Positions 46,221-55,287 are shown, counted from the first letter of the stretch. The stretch: 64,000 nucleotides of DNA from Anaerolineae bacterium (GCA_023382535.1 JAHDWA010000019.1:100528-164527); one strand, 5' to 3'. A program made the numbers and translations. Notes: a model not told the origin generated them from the sequence alone.

Positions 46221-47408
46221 TTAACTTGATCCGGTATGGCCAGCGAGGGGCAAGGTTCGACCCATAGTGTAGGGTCCTGTCACTGCCTGAGAGACCACTA
46301 TCACGGCTTGGTCCAAGTGGGGATAGTAGACGGCGACCCAGGGGACGGAACGGTAAAATAAAGTCAGGCTGGTGTAAAGCCAATTCGATAATTTGCCGTC
46401 GAGGATGATGCCCACCTCTCTTTGTTCCGGCGAGGGCAGCGCAAGGGGTAGTTCTGGCTGGTAGACGAGGTAATCCTCCGGTAGCTCTATTTTTAGCCGT
46501 TGATAAAGCGGAGTCTGTTCGATATTAAGATTGATTGGAGTAGAGCCAAGCGCGCTATCAGTGAATGTGACCGGTTTAATCCAGCCGTAGCGGACATCGA
46601 ATTGGTAAAAGGGCTGGGGAAAAATATAGTTGGCAACGGCAGCGTAGAGCCAGGCCGGGCCGCGACCGTACAGGGCGAGGGGGGTGTCCCGAGGCAGATA
46701 ATCAAATACGAGGGGTAAATCGGCGGGCCGCCAGTCATAGCCTGGTCGAGCGGGATTCAATTGGCGATACATCGCCGGCAGATCAACCACGAGTTCAACC
46801 GGAGCCTGCTCGGTGTGGATGCTCAGCAGTTCGTCGTAGCTGTAGTCGAACAGGGCGCTGACCCGATTCAGTACAGCTTCAAAAACCGGGCCGGTGGCAG
46901 GTTGTCCCCGTTCAAGCTGGCTGATGACACCCTGGATGACCGGCCCGCCGGTTTCGGCCAGGTACGACCCGCCGGCCTGTTGGGAGGTTAAATGGGCAAT
47001 GACCAGCAGGTTATATTGGGCCACCCGCTCCCGCCATTCGGCCAGGGATGCGTCGTCGGTGGTGAGCAGGATGGCGTGGGTACACTGGTCAATGATCGCT
47101 TCCTGCCACGGTTCGGGCCGCCCGCCGATGTCTACCAGGAAAGGCAGGGGACGCCCGGCAATGTCATGGCACATGCGCTCGATCCAGGCAGGTGTATATT
47201 TCCCCTTCCGCCGCAGCTTCTCGGCCACGGCTCGATCCGCTTCGTGAAACCAGTTGCCTTCTCCGTCGGGAGCGGCCCGCAACAGATAATGCTGAATGTT
47301 GGCCTGGGTCAAAGCCCTGGTTAAACCCTGGGCCAGCACCGACTTGCCGCTGTGAGGCGGGCCACCCAGTAAAATAGCTGGGAATCGATTCGCTCGCAGA
47401 TAGGACAT
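46221..47408 (-). CDS. csx3: AAA-Csx3 fusion, predicted cyclic-tetraadenylate ring nuclease
   Basis: A 395-residue fusion. The N-terminal 200 residues are a P-loop NTPase with Walker A GGPPHSGKS at 15-23. The C-terminal part has two Csx3-like halves: about 228-285 (LALYGRGPAWLYAAVANYIF) and about 325-390 (GIILDGKLSNWLYTSLTLFY, then PWVAVYYPHLDQAVIVV). Csx3 (Crn3) degrades cyclic tetra-adenylate, the messenger made by Cas10. AAA-Csx3 fusions are known in type III loci. The gene is divergent from the CARF-LuxR regulator gene, and the 123-bp gap holds a TATAAT. It probably limits the CRISPR signal. The NTPase role is unknown. Confidence 0.8.
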   Translation of the reverse strand: MSYLRANRFPAILLGGPPHSGKSVLAQGLTRALTQANIQHYLLRAAPDGEGNWFHEADRAVAEKLRRKGKYTPAWIERMCHDIAGRPLPFLVDIGGRPEPWQEAIIDQCTHAILLTTDDASLAEWRERVAQYNLLVIAHLTSQQAGGSYLAETGGPVIQGVISQLERGQPATGPVFEAVLNRVSALFDYSYDELLSIHTEQAPVELVVDLPAMYRQLNPARPGYDWRPADLPLVFDYLPRDTPLALYGRGPAWLYAAVANYIFPQPFYQFDVRYGWIKPVTFTDSALGSTPINLNIEQTPLYQRLKIELPEDYLVYQPELPLALPSPEQREVGIILDGKLSNWLYTSLTLFYRSVPWVAVYYPHLDQAVIVVSQAVTGPYTMGRTLPLAGHTGSS

Positions 47409-47423
47409 TTAGCCACCTCGTTG

Positions 47424-47429
47424 TATAAT
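47424..47429 (+). promoter_or_regulatory. candidate -10 box for the CARF-LuxR gene
   Basis: TATAAT in context TTGTATAATG lies about 100 bases before the 47532 start. No good -35 hexamer is seen at the right distance, so an activator may be needed. Confidence 0.3.
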
Positions 47430-47531
47430 GGAGATATGCCAAACCGTGCTCTACTCAGGAACACGGCTATCATTCAAACTCCCAATGGAATAGACCCGTG
47501 TAAACCCCACGAACTCAGGAAGTGACCCGCG

Positions 47532-48377
47532 ATGGAGCAGGTATCAAGCAGCGTGATGGTGGCCACTTTGGGGGGGCAGCCCCAGGTAATTACTTTCGCT
47601 TTGGACGAGTTAATCGCCCGAGGCTTTTATATCCGCGAGGTCATCGTCTTATATCTGTCGGCGGAAGGCAGCCGGGTCAACCGGGCGCTGGACCGGCTGC
47701 TGGCCGAGTTTGAAGGCGACCAATACCAGGGCCGCCCCTGCCGCCTGCGGCCTATCCCCATTCGGAATGGACTGACCCGCCTGCCCGATATTCGGAGTGA
47801 CCAGGACGCGATTATCACCTCAGAAGTGCTGCGCGACCTGATGGTTGACCTCAAGCGCCAGTATCAGCAGTTGCACGTCTGCCTCAGCGGCGGGCGGCGG
47901 ATGATGGCCCTGCTGCTGGTGCCGCTGGCGATGACCACGCTTGGCTACGGCGACCGGCTGTGGCACATCTACACCCCCGAAGAATTCCAAACCCAGGCTC
48001 GTGACGGCAAAATTATGCACGCCCGGCCCGAAGATGGGGTCCGGCTGCTCCGGGTGCCCTTCGTGCCGTTAGGCGCATTGGGCGGCCTGACCACGCTAGA
48101 CCCGCCCGGCCCCCACCCCGACGAAACCGAATGGCAGCGCTGCCGGGCGGTGTGGAATACTCTCAGCCCGCGCCAACGCGACGTGCTGCGCCTGCTGGCC
48201 GGCGGCCTTGCGCCGCAGCAAGTAGCCGAAAAACTTTCCATTTCGATCAAAACATTCAACAGCCACAATTCCAAAATTCTGGCCGAGTGCCGCCTGGCCT
48301 GGACGCTGCCGGAAGAGCAGTGGCTAGATTATCACTTTATCAAAGCCAACTTTGGGCCATTTCTGGACAGGTTTTAG
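47532..48377 (+). CDS. CARF-domain regulator with LuxR-type HTH
   Basis: A 281-residue protein. Residues 1-150 form a CARF domain of the NE0113/Csx type: MVATLGGQPQVITFALDEL at the start and CLSGGRRMMALLLVPLAM near 115. A helical linker follows. Residues about 205-262 are a LuxR/GerE HTH (LSPRQRDVLRLLAGGLAPQQ, then ISIKTFNSH). CARF domains bind cyclic oligoadenylate, and CARF-HTH proteins regulate CRISPR or host genes in response to it. It sits between the divergent csx3 gene and the cas10 operon, from which it is separated by a terminator. Likely targets are the divergent promoter and the cas10 promoter. Confidence 0.82.
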   Translation: MEQVSSSVMVATLGGQPQVITFALDELIARGFYIREVIVLYLSAEGSRVNRALDRLLAEFEGDQYQGRPCRLRPIPIRNGLTRLPDIRSDQDAIITSEVLRDLMVDLKRQYQQLHVCLSGGRRMMALLLVPLAMTTLGYGDRLWHIYTPEEFQTQARDGKIMHARPEDGVRLLRVPFVPLGALGGLTTLDPPGPHPDETEWQRCRAVWNTLSPRQRDVLRLLAGGLAPQQVAEKLSISIKTFNSHNSKILAECRLAWTLPEEQWLDYHFIKANFGPFLDRF

Positions 48378-48400
48378 TTTAGCACATTTATATGCCGGAG

Positions 48401-48426
48401 AAATCAGAAAAGGTTCTGATTTTTTT
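48401..48426 (+). terminator. rho-independent terminator after the CARF-LuxR gene
   Basis: AAATCAGAA (48401-48409) pairs with TTCTGATTT (48414-48422), loop AAGG, and the T run continues to 48426. It separates the regulator from the cas10 operon. Confidence 0.75.
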
Positions 48427-48496
48427 CAGAAGCGCTGCTGATGTCAAGGGGAGCAACATGCGCTATGATGAGACAGATTGAGTGAAAGGAGCAGAT

Positions 48497-48568
48497 ATGG
48501 ACGACACGATATTTCAAGCAGTTCTGGCCGGACTGCTGTTTAATAGTGTTGAGGAGATGAAAACATGA
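48497..48568 (+). CDS. possible 23-residue leader ORF coupled to cas10
   Basis: ATG at 48497, with AAAGGAG seven bases upstream, opens a 23-residue frame (MDDTIFQAVLAGLLFNSVEE, then MKT). It ends in a TGA overlapping the cas10 ATG (ATGA). The good ribosome binding site and overlap suggest translational coupling. No similarity is recognised. It may be only a chance frame, since cas10 also has GAGG upstream. Confidence 0.35.
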   Translation: MDDTIFQAVLAGLLFNSVEEMKT

Positions 48569-50166
48569 CTGAATCACTTCTAGCATTTGATACAGACCGA
48601 ATTAAGAGTTATGTCTTTGCTACCGGTAAACTCAAAGAAATTCGCGGGGCCAGTGCAATTTTGGATGAGTTAAACCGGGAACAGATGGTTAAGGAAATTG
48701 AAAGACTGGGTGGCCGGTGTATTTACGCTAACGGTGGCAGTGGATTGTTTATTATAGACAGTAATCAAGCCCAAACCGCTTTAGCAGTGGTGGAAAAGTT
48801 GTACCGCGAGAAAACCAGCACTGCGTCCATCAGCGGGACATTTGTAGACTTACCTCCTGATTATAAGAGCGGCGACAATATTCAGCTTGAATTTAGAACT
48901 TTAGGTTATCGCTTACGGGCAGCTAAAGATGGTAAAGCTGGGCTGGCGGCACCAGTAACACATCCGTATTTGCACTTTTGCGACTCGTGTGGAGTTGGGT
49001 ACGCGGAAAAAGAGTACAGTAAAAGCGGCGAAACCGCGTTACTTTGCACCAGTTGTGATACTAAGCGTCGCAAGGATGAGGACATAAAAGAGGCCATCCA
49101 TCGAATTACTCAAGGTGTAATTAGCCGACGGGGTATACAAGAAACGGGCTTGTGGGCTAATCTTATTCCGACCCTTGACCAGAAGAAATATGAGATTAAT
49201 GGTTATGATCGGCCCGACGATTTTGAAGAGTTAGCCAGTTTATCCTCACCCAATAACTATATTGGGCTTATTTACGCCGACGGCGACACTATGGGCAAAG
49301 CACTGGAGCAGCTTGAGACCGAGGACAACTTCAAGGAGTTTTCTGAAGCGGTTGATCACAGCATCTACCTGGCAGTGGTTGAGGCAATTGAGAAACATCT
49401 GACTCCCTCTGGCAAAAAGATTTGGCCATTTGATATTCTCCTCTTGGGTGGTGATGACCTGGTGATGGTCACCCCAGCACACAAAGTGCTCGAAGTAGGG
49501 TTAACCGTTATGGAGAAGTTTACCGAATTGACCCGTAAAGACCTAGACCGGGGTGAAGGCTTGCGATTATCGGTGGGTATTGCCATTGCTCATACCAATT
49601 ACCCCTTTGGGCAACTGCTCCGGCTGGCTGAAAGTGCGTTAAAGTTTGCCAAAAAAGAGGGGGTCAAACGCCGCCAAGCAGGACAAAGTTGGGAAGGTGG
49701 CTTGCTCAATTTTGTGGTAGTCAGCAGTACCAATCATCTTGAATTTGAAGATTACTTTAAGGAGCAACTGAACGATACGGCTGAAGAAGTTCTGAGCCAG
49801 GATAAGAACTTATACCGTACCCTGCGCCCCTATAACGCAGATGATTTTCAAAAGTTGCTCAAGCACATCCGTCAGCTCAAATCGCTGCGAGCGCCGAGAA
49901 GCAAGTTAGAACAACTGCGCACTTTGATTTTTCAAACCAGACGAATGGCGATGGTAGATGGGTTAGCTTTGTTATTTCACTGGCGAAGCGAGAAACAACG
50001 CGAAGCAATCCAGAGTGTGGTCTATGATTTCACCCCTCAACCCCCGGAACATGGGCTACTCTTTCCCTGGTTTCAAGTGGGACCAAAGGGAGAGCAGGCT
50101 AAATTTTTAACGCCGCTGCTCGATCTGATTGAAATTTTCGACTTTATTCCCGAAGGAGGCAGCTAA
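48565..50166 (+). CDS. cas10: Cas10, HD-less, cyclase-competent, type III-D-like
   Basis: A 533-residue Cas10, short because the N-terminal HD nuclease is missing: it begins directly with the first palm (DTDRIKSYVFATGKLKEIRG). A zinc finger follows (C139, C142, C161, C164). The second palm has YADGDTMG at 237-244 and the GGDD cyclase motif at 295-298. So it should make cyclic oligoadenylate on target RNA binding but lack HD ssDNase activity. Loss of HD is usual in type III-D. It opens an operon of 13 or more same-strand genes and is followed at once by a Cas7 gene. Confidence 0.9.
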   Translation: MTESLLAFDTDRIKSYVFATGKLKEIRGASAILDELNREQMVKEIERLGGRCIYANGGSGLFIIDSNQAQTALAVVEKLYREKTSTASISGTFVDLPPDYKSGDNIQLEFRTLGYRLRAAKDGKAGLAAPVTHPYLHFCDSCGVGYAEKEYSKSGETALLCTSCDTKRRKDEDIKEAIHRITQGVISRRGIQETGLWANLIPTLDQKKYEINGYDRPDDFEELASLSSPNNYIGLIYADGDTMGKALEQLETEDNFKEFSEAVDHSIYLAVVEAIEKHLTPSGKKIWPFDILLLGGDDLVMVTPAHKVLEVGLTVMEKFTELTRKDLDRGEGLRLSVGIAIAHTNYPFGQLLRLAESALKFAKKEGVKRRQAGQSWEGGLLNFVVVSSTNHLEFEDYFKEQLNDTAEEVLSQDKNLYRTLRPYNADDFQKLLKHIRQLKSLRAPRSKLEQLRTLIFQTRRMAMVDGLALLFHWRSEKQREAIQSVVYDFTPQPPEHGLLFPWFQVGPKGEQAKFLTPLLDLIEIFDFIPEGGS

Positions 50167-50934
50167 ATGGGCTTGGTTGTTGAACAGGTTAACATTAGTT
50201 ATACGCTCACCTTTGAATCACCTTTTCATTTTGGCACCGGCTTACGTAACGGACTCATTCATCGTACTATAGTTCGTGACCGAGATGAATATTTGTATGT
50301 GCCGGGATCAACTCTGAAAGGTGTTTTGCGGGACCGCTGTGAGCAGATAGCTCGCAGCTTTGAGTTGCGAGCCAATGAGCCTCACAGCGAGGTCAGCGCC
50401 CGAACCGAGGCTAATACTAAAAACCCTGATATTATCGTCCGTATCTTCGGATCCAGGTTTCTGCCGAGCCAGCTTTACTTTGATGATGCAATGATGCATA
50501 AGAAGGATAAAGCCTATTTTGAAGCCTCAACTCCGACTCGATCAAACACGGGTAAATATAAAATTCGCCAGGTGGAACAACGAACTCAAGTTAGCCTATC
50601 TCGATTCACCCGGACGGCTAAACCGGGTCACCTGTATACCAGCGAATATGGGATTTACCAACTACGCTTTGAGGGGCATGTTTATGGCCTTTTGGGGGGG
50701 TATTCATTAGAGGAAGGCAGACCGGGAACGCATCCTTTACTACTGTTGCTGGCCGGGTTAGCCAGCATAAGCGAAATCGGCGGTAACAAGTCAAGCGGGG
50801 CCGGGCGAGTTAGCTGCAAAATTGCCGACACGGTCACGATAAATGGAGCCGAAATAAACCTCAACGTTATCCTTGAACAGTTGCCCTTACTGGAATATTA
50901 CGAATTGGAGCAGGAGGCCGCTAATGATCTATAG
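50167..50934 (+). CDS. cas7: Cas7-family RAMP protein, catalytic Asp absent
   Basis: A 255-residue RAMP with FHFGTGLRNGLIHRTIVRD followed by YLYVPGSTLKG, the conserved Cas7 glycine loop and the GSxxKG signature. Where the two later Cas7 proteins have the cleaving Asp (TDSP or PDMT), this one has His (LIHRT). It should therefore bind crRNA/target without cutting at its own position. A second glycine-rich motif, GGNKSSGAGRV, is near the C terminus. The gene starts immediately after cas10 and overlaps csx10 by 11 bases. Confidence 0.82.
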   Translation: MGLVVEQVNISYTLTFESPFHFGTGLRNGLIHRTIVRDRDEYLYVPGSTLKGVLRDRCEQIARSFELRANEPHSEVSARTEANTKNPDIIVRIFGSRFLPSQLYFDDAMMHKKDKAYFEASTPTRSNTGKYKIRQVEQRTQVSLSRFTRTAKPGHLYTSEYGIYQLRFEGHVYGLLGGYSLEEGRPGTHPLLLLLAGLASISEIGGNKSSGAGRVSCKIADTVTINGAEINLNVILEQLPLLEYYELEQEAANDL

Positions 50935-52165
50935 TCTTACAGTTGGTGCAGAAACTCCGATTTCATTTCGAGAAGGCCGGAGCACAGCCGAAACAGCAAC
51001 TCTGCCCTACATTCCGGGCGGCGCATTATTAGCCAGCCTGGTCAGGGCGCATCAGTTTCTACACCGTAAGACCGATGAGCTTGAGGCGCTATTTATGCAA
51101 GAATCTACCTGCATTGGCAATCTGTACCCAGCTTCTTTCGGGGAAAAGCCTAAGCCTTTACAGTCTGATCGCTTACCTGTTTACCCTTTACCTAATACCG
51201 CTCGTTCCTGCAAACGTTTCGGCGGCTTTTTGTTTGATGCAATAAAACTGGGGGAGCATCACGGAGCGCACGATCATCTCCTGTATTGGAGCGTCTTTGC
51301 CTTAAGTGGGGAAACAAAGAGCCAGTTATTAGATCAAAACAGCCTGTGCCAGCATCAGTTTTCGCCCGGTCAATCTTGTGGTGAAGCCATTGACCGTTTT
51401 ACCGGCTTTTATCGGCGGGGAAAGCAAGTGGAGCAGTGGGGAAAGCCGGCCAGTAAAGAAATTTTACGTACTCGCACCGGTATAAACCGGGCGACCGGGG
51501 CCGTAGAACAAGGCATTTTGTATAGCCGCTCGATGTTAGCCGAACAAAGTAGTTTTTGGGGTACAATCAGGCTGGCCGATGACAAAGCGACCTCCTTTGA
51601 GGAATTTTTACAAGAGGCCAGCGAAGCCGGGCTGATTAGAGTAGGGAATAATCGCAGCAGAGGGTTGGGCAAAATCAAGGTGATTGGGCTGCGTCAATTG
51701 CAAGAGGATACAACTTCCGAATTGGCAGACAGGATTTCAACCTTCGATACCCGACTGCGCCAGGCTGCCCAAGCCCAGGGAGTGTCCACGCCCCACGCTT
51801 TGTACCTGCCCCTTACTCTAACCTCAGACGCCATTATAAGCGACCATTTGCTGCGCGATTGTCTCCAGCTCTCACCAGCCTATCTGGCCGATAGCTGGGA
51901 TATTCAGGGGGCTGCCCTGATCTACAGCAACAGTGGTACACGCCAGGTGATGGGCTGGAATGATCTGTGGCGATTGCCCAAAGCAGATAATCTGGTCATC
52001 ACGATGGGATCAGTATTTTTGTTTGGACTAGACCGCCCACTTGACCAGACCCTTTTGCAGATGTTACTGCAAATGCAAGGGGAGGGCCTGGGCAACCGGC
52101 GGCGCGAAGGCTTTGGACAACTGATGGTAGCTAATCCATTTCATTGGGAGGTGAACAACGTATGA
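50924..52165 (+). CDS. csx10: Csx10, Cas5-like RAMP of type III-D
   Basis: A 413-residue RAMP. The N terminus has the Csx10 pattern of ISFREGRS, then YIPGGALLASLVRA. A second RAMP-like part has GNNRSRGLGKI near 245 and GEGLGNRRREGFGQL near the end. Csx10 takes the Cas5 position at the crRNA 5' handle in type III-D. I start at the ATG at 50924 because GGAGG is nine bases upstream, and the longer frame from 50873 lies inside the Cas7 gene. It overlaps the next gene by ATGA. Confidence 0.82.
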   Translation: MIYSLTVGAETPISFREGRSTAETATLPYIPGGALLASLVRAHQFLHRKTDELEALFMQESTCIGNLYPASFGEKPKPLQSDRLPVYPLPNTARSCKRFGGFLFDAIKLGEHHGAHDHLLYWSVFALSGETKSQLLDQNSLCQHQFSPGQSCGEAIDRFTGFYRRGKQVEQWGKPASKEILRTRTGINRATGAVEQGILYSRSMLAEQSSFWGTIRLADDKATSFEEFLQEASEAGLIRVGNNRSRGLGKIKVIGLRQLQEDTTSELADRISTFDTRLRQAAQAQGVSTPHALYLPLTLTSDAIISDHLLRDCLQLSPAYLADSWDIQGAALIYSNSGTRQVMGWNDLWRLPKADNLVITMGSVFLFGLDRPLDQTLLQMLLQMQGEGLGNRRREGFGQLMVANPFHWEVNNV

Positions 52166-52587
52166 GTGACACTAAAATTCGTCTGAAGATTACCCGCGAG
52201 GTGGCTCTAAAAGCGGACAGCTTTTATCACCGGGCTGAAGAACTGGGTAAACTTGCGGCTGCTAACCTTACTCGAGAACACCGGGCTCAAATTACTAACC
52301 TGGAAAGCGTTACGAACAGCGCCTTAAAAGTAACTGATGTTCTCAATTATCTCAAAACACAAACCGCCCGTAGGGAGTACTGGCAAAGGCAAAACCTGGG
52401 GCAGCAACTGCTAAAATTTATCAACGTCGAATTGGTGGAGGACAAGCGCCAGATTTGCGAACTGCTCCAACTGCCTCCTGACCAAGGTGAAGCCCAACAG
52501 GTGCATCTTTATCTGATCCGGGAATTTGTGCGCCAGTTGGCGGCACAATATGAATACCAGTGCATGGTCGCCGAGGCTCAGCCATGA
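52162..52587 (+). CDS. small helical protein, possible Cas11-like subunit
   Basis: A 141-residue, strongly helical protein without motifs. Its size, helical content and position between csx10 and cas7 suit a type III small subunit (Cas11), which lines the inner filament of the complex. It overlaps its neighbours by 4 bases on both sides. I see no clear match to Csm2 or Cmr5, so this is inference. Confidence 0.55.
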   Translation: MSDTKIRLKITREVALKADSFYHRAEELGKLAAANLTREHRAQITNLESVTNSALKVTDVLNYLKTQTARREYWQRQNLGQQLLKFINVELVEDKRQICELLQLPPDQGEAQQVHLYLIREFVRQLAAQYEYQCMVAEAQP

Positions 52588-52994
52588 TCAAAGCAACTCC
52601 TGACCAAACTCAAAAAATTCGTCTGTTAAGTGATGGGGTGCTCTACCGGGAGGCGTTGGAATTTATCAAAACGCAAGGTATCGTGGACGGGCAAAAACAA
52701 ATGACCAGCCTGACCCGGTATACGCAATCCTGGGCAGATTTAACCCATTTTGTGGAACACCAGGAGGAGCGGGATTGGCCGGGCAAAAGAGCTTACTACA
52801 AACAGTTCTATGCCGCCTTGCGCGATTACTTAAAATCCGTGCGCCAGCGGGTTGAGGCGGAGTGGTTTCCACCACCCCGCGAATTGACCAAAACGGATAA
52901 ACAACAGTGGCTGGATCATTTTTCCATCCTGGTCGGGCGCGAGTTCGCTCAACATTTGGCTGCCGAGAATTTATACAGGGAGAAAGTCCAATGA
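52584..52994 (+). CDS. second small helical protein, Cmr5/Csm2-like candidate
   Basis: A 136-residue helical protein, rich in charged and aromatic residues (YTQSWADLTHFVEH, then WPGKRAYYKQFYAALRDYL). Its ATGA overlaps with both neighbours indicate tight co-translation. It could be the main small subunit or pair with the preceding protein. The family is not recognised with confidence. One of the two may be a processing or regulatory partner instead. Confidence 0.55.
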   Translation: MIKATPDQTQKIRLLSDGVLYREALEFIKTQGIVDGQKQMTSLTRYTQSWADLTHFVEHQEERDWPGKRAYYKQFYAALRDYLKSVRQRVEAEWFPPPRELTKTDKQQWLDHFSILVGREFAQHLAAENLYREKVQ

Positions 52995-53830
52995 ATCGCA
53001 AATTTTTGGAGAGGTATGTTTTTAAGGGTACTTTAACTCTTAAAACAGGCTTACATATCGGTGGGGGACGGGCCACCCTCAGCCCAACCGACTCGCCCGT
53101 TATCCGAACGCCCGACGGCAAACCCTTTATCCCCGGCTCCAGCTTCAAGGGGGCGTTTAGAAGCACGGTGGAGAAATTAGCCCCCATGGTTAATGGGGTA
53201 CGAAGCTGCGGCATGGACGACCAGGCCGCCTGCATCGGCCCTCAGGGCGAGAAGCAGAAACGATTTAACGAACAACGCAGCACCAATGATTGGGGCGATG
53301 CCGAGTTATTAGCGAAGCTAGAGGAAGAACTTTGTGATACCTGCAAATTATTCGGCTCACCTTACGCCGCTTCACGGGTCAATTTCAGCGACCTTTATAC
53401 GCAGGAAGAGACCGAAGGGTTGGTTCAGATTCGGGACGGGGTGGCGATTGACCGGGATAGTGAAAAGGCGGTTGACAACCTGTTGTATAACTACGAAGTG
53501 GTTGCGCCCAGCTTGACTTTTAACCTGGAGATTATGCTGGAGGACCCAACCGACACCGACCTGGGGCTGACCTGCCTGGGTCTAAGTGAATTTATGAGTG
53601 GATTTGGCTCCCTCGGCGGCAAACGCTCGCGAGGGTTGGGGCAGTGCCTGGTAGAAGGTTTACAGATCTACCACTTGAATCTGGCTGACAGTAAAACCCG
53701 GGCGGCGAAGTTGTTGAAGTATCTTACCGGGCAATCTCTGGAGGCTAAAATGGACACCATCACTGATGTATCATCTTTTATCAACCGCCAGATTGAAGGA
53801 TTACTTAATCGGGAGGCTTCCCATGCTTAA
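52991..53830 (+). CDS. cas7: Csm3-like Cas7, with cleaving Asp
   Basis: A 279-residue RAMP. The GLHIGGGRATLSPTDSPVIR region places D34 at the target-RNA cleavage position of Csm3, followed by FIPGSSFKGAFR. CDTCKLFGS is the Cas7 thumb-like cysteine motif, and GGKRSRGLGQC is the C-terminal glycine loop. It should cut target RNA in 6-nt steps with the neighbouring Cas7. I start at 52991 (ATGA overlap with the previous gene) because the longer frame from 52907 runs inside that gene. Confidence 0.87.
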   Translation: MNRKFLERYVFKGTLTLKTGLHIGGGRATLSPTDSPVIRTPDGKPFIPGSSFKGAFRSTVEKLAPMVNGVRSCGMDDQAACIGPQGEKQKRFNEQRSTNDWGDAELLAKLEEELCDTCKLFGSPYAASRVNFSDLYTQEETEGLVQIRDGVAIDRDSEKAVDNLLYNYEVVAPSLTFNLEIMLEDPTDTDLGLTCLGLSEFMSGFGSLGGKRSRGLGQCLVEGLQIYHLNLADSKTRAAKLLKYLTGQSLEAKMDTITDVSSFINRQIEGLLNREASHA

Positions 53831-54722
53831 AAAGTTAGTCAATGAGGTGAAATTCAGCTTGACCCTAACCACCACCGGCCCGGTCCTGATTCGGTCGGGC
53901 CACGCGACTTTGACCGGCCCGGATATGACCCCAGTGCTGACCTATCGCAACGGGGAACGCCAGGTTTATTTGCCGGGCAGTTCGTTGAAAGGTGTCTTTC
54001 GGAACCACGTGGAAAAGGTCAGCCGAACTTTAAATGAAGCCGCAGTTTGCAATCCCTTCAGCAGCTCGGCCTGTGGGACCAAATTGCAGGCTCGCAAGAA
54101 GCAGAATGAAAAATCAGTTACTAATGAAGTGGCTTATCATGATTCTTGTGTCGTCTGCCGGCTGTTTGGCTCGACCTTTTTTATTGGCCGGGTGAGTATA
54201 AGCGATGCCTATCTGGTAGATGAAAGCCGACCCTTACCCACCGAACTGCGTGACGGTGTGGGGATTGACCGGCTGACCGGCGGGGCAGCGCACGGGGCCA
54301 AATTTGACCTGGAAGCTGTTTCCTCCGGGGTTCAGTTCAGAACCGACGTTTACCTGCGCAACTTTGAATGCTGGCAATTGGGGATGCTGCTGCTGGTGGT
54401 GCAAGATTTACACGACGGACTGATCCGGGTTGGTTCTGGCACCTCACGGGGACTGGGGGGGATGGTGGGTCAAGTGAGCGAGCTGACAATCAATCATCTC
54501 GGCAATTTATCCCAAAAACCGGCTCCTGAAATCTGGGGGCTGGGCAAGTTTTTGGGTGAAAATAGCCCCTATGGGACGACGGCGCAAGATGTTTTGCACC
54601 TCGAAAATGCGCCTCAGCCCACCCGGCAGGGTATCCGGCTGGTGACTGTGTTTAACCAGGAGACGCTGCCTACGCTGCAAGCCGCCGCCATTAATGCTTA
54701 TATGAGCCGTTTGCAGAATTAA
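53823..54722 (+). CDS. cas7: second Csm3-like Cas7, with Asp at the cleavage position
   Basis: A 299-residue RAMP, paralogous to the preceding gene. D34 lies in GHATLTGPDMTPVL, then YLPGSSLKGVFR, CVVCRLFGS and RVGSGTSRGLGGMV. Keeping the Asp suggests a second active cleavage site. Start 53823 overlaps the previous stop by eight bases; the longer frame from 53766 lies inside the upstream gene. Ten bases separate it from the Csx19-like gene. Confidence 0.85.
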   Translation: MLKKLVNEVKFSLTLTTTGPVLIRSGHATLTGPDMTPVLTYRNGERQVYLPGSSLKGVFRNHVEKVSRTLNEAAVCNPFSSSACGTKLQARKKQNEKSVTNEVAYHDSCVVCRLFGSTFFIGRVSISDAYLVDESRPLPTELRDGVGIDRLTGGAAHGAKFDLEAVSSGVQFRTDVYLRNFECWQLGMLLLVVQDLHDGLIRVGSGTSRGLGGMVGQVSELTINHLGNLSQKPAPEIWGLGKFLGENSPYGTTAQDVLHLENAPQPTRQGIRLVTVFNQETLPTLQAAAINAYMSRLQN

Positions 54723-54732
54723 GGAGACAACG

Positions 54733-55287
54733 ATGAGCGACGCAATCTATTGGGCGCGTTTGCAGGACTTGAATCCGGCGATAGAGGCGCTGCCCCATTC
54801 CCAGGACAGCCTGATGATTCTGGAGCGCCTGCCGGTGACCTGGCTGGACGAAGCGACCCGCCAGGAGGGGTTACGTTTCGACTGGCTGGACTTGAACGAG
54901 AATTTCAACCGCTGGGAGCGAGGCCGGATCTTTAATCGGGAGGGCGAGCTGCGGTGGGAAAAAGCAGGCGCTGATTTTCAAACCGTTTATGTTGGGGCAG
55001 AAACGGCTTTAACCGGCTTCAAACGGGATGAAACCCTGCGGCTGGAGTCCGCCCGCATTGAACAGCGGGCTTATCACCTCTGGGGGCAGCGGTTAACCCC
55101 GGTGCAACTGGCCGATATTGGACAGCCGCCGGACGAACAGCTATTTATTGAACTGATCGTGCCGCGCCTGCTGCGTTACCCGGTGGCTCAACCGGCGGAG
55201 CGGGTGAAGCTGCAAACGGTTGAATATTTTGAGCCAACTACAGGTGAACGACTGTATTATCGTTTTCAAGGAGTGGAGGCCGCATGA
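54733..55287 (+). CDS. csx19: Csx19-like protein of type III-D
   Basis: A 184-residue protein with no RAMP loop. The pattern RGRIFNREGELRWEK, then YHLWGQRL and RYPV resembles the Csx19 (TIGR03984) group, which accompanies Csx10 and TIGR03986 RAMPs in type III-D loci. The order here, with a TIGR03986-like RAMP directly downstream, supports that. Its role in the complex is not settled. GGAG lies upstream of the ATG, and it overlaps the next gene by 4 bases. Confidence 0.55.
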   Translation: MSDAIYWARLQDLNPAIEALPHSQDSLMILERLPVTWLDEATRQEGLRFDWLDLNENFNRWERGRIFNREGELRWEKAGADFQTVYVGAETALTGFKRDETLRLESARIEQRAYHLWGQRLTPVQLADIGQPPDEQLFIELIVPRLLRYPVAQPAERVKLQTVEYFEPTTGERLYYRFQGVEAA

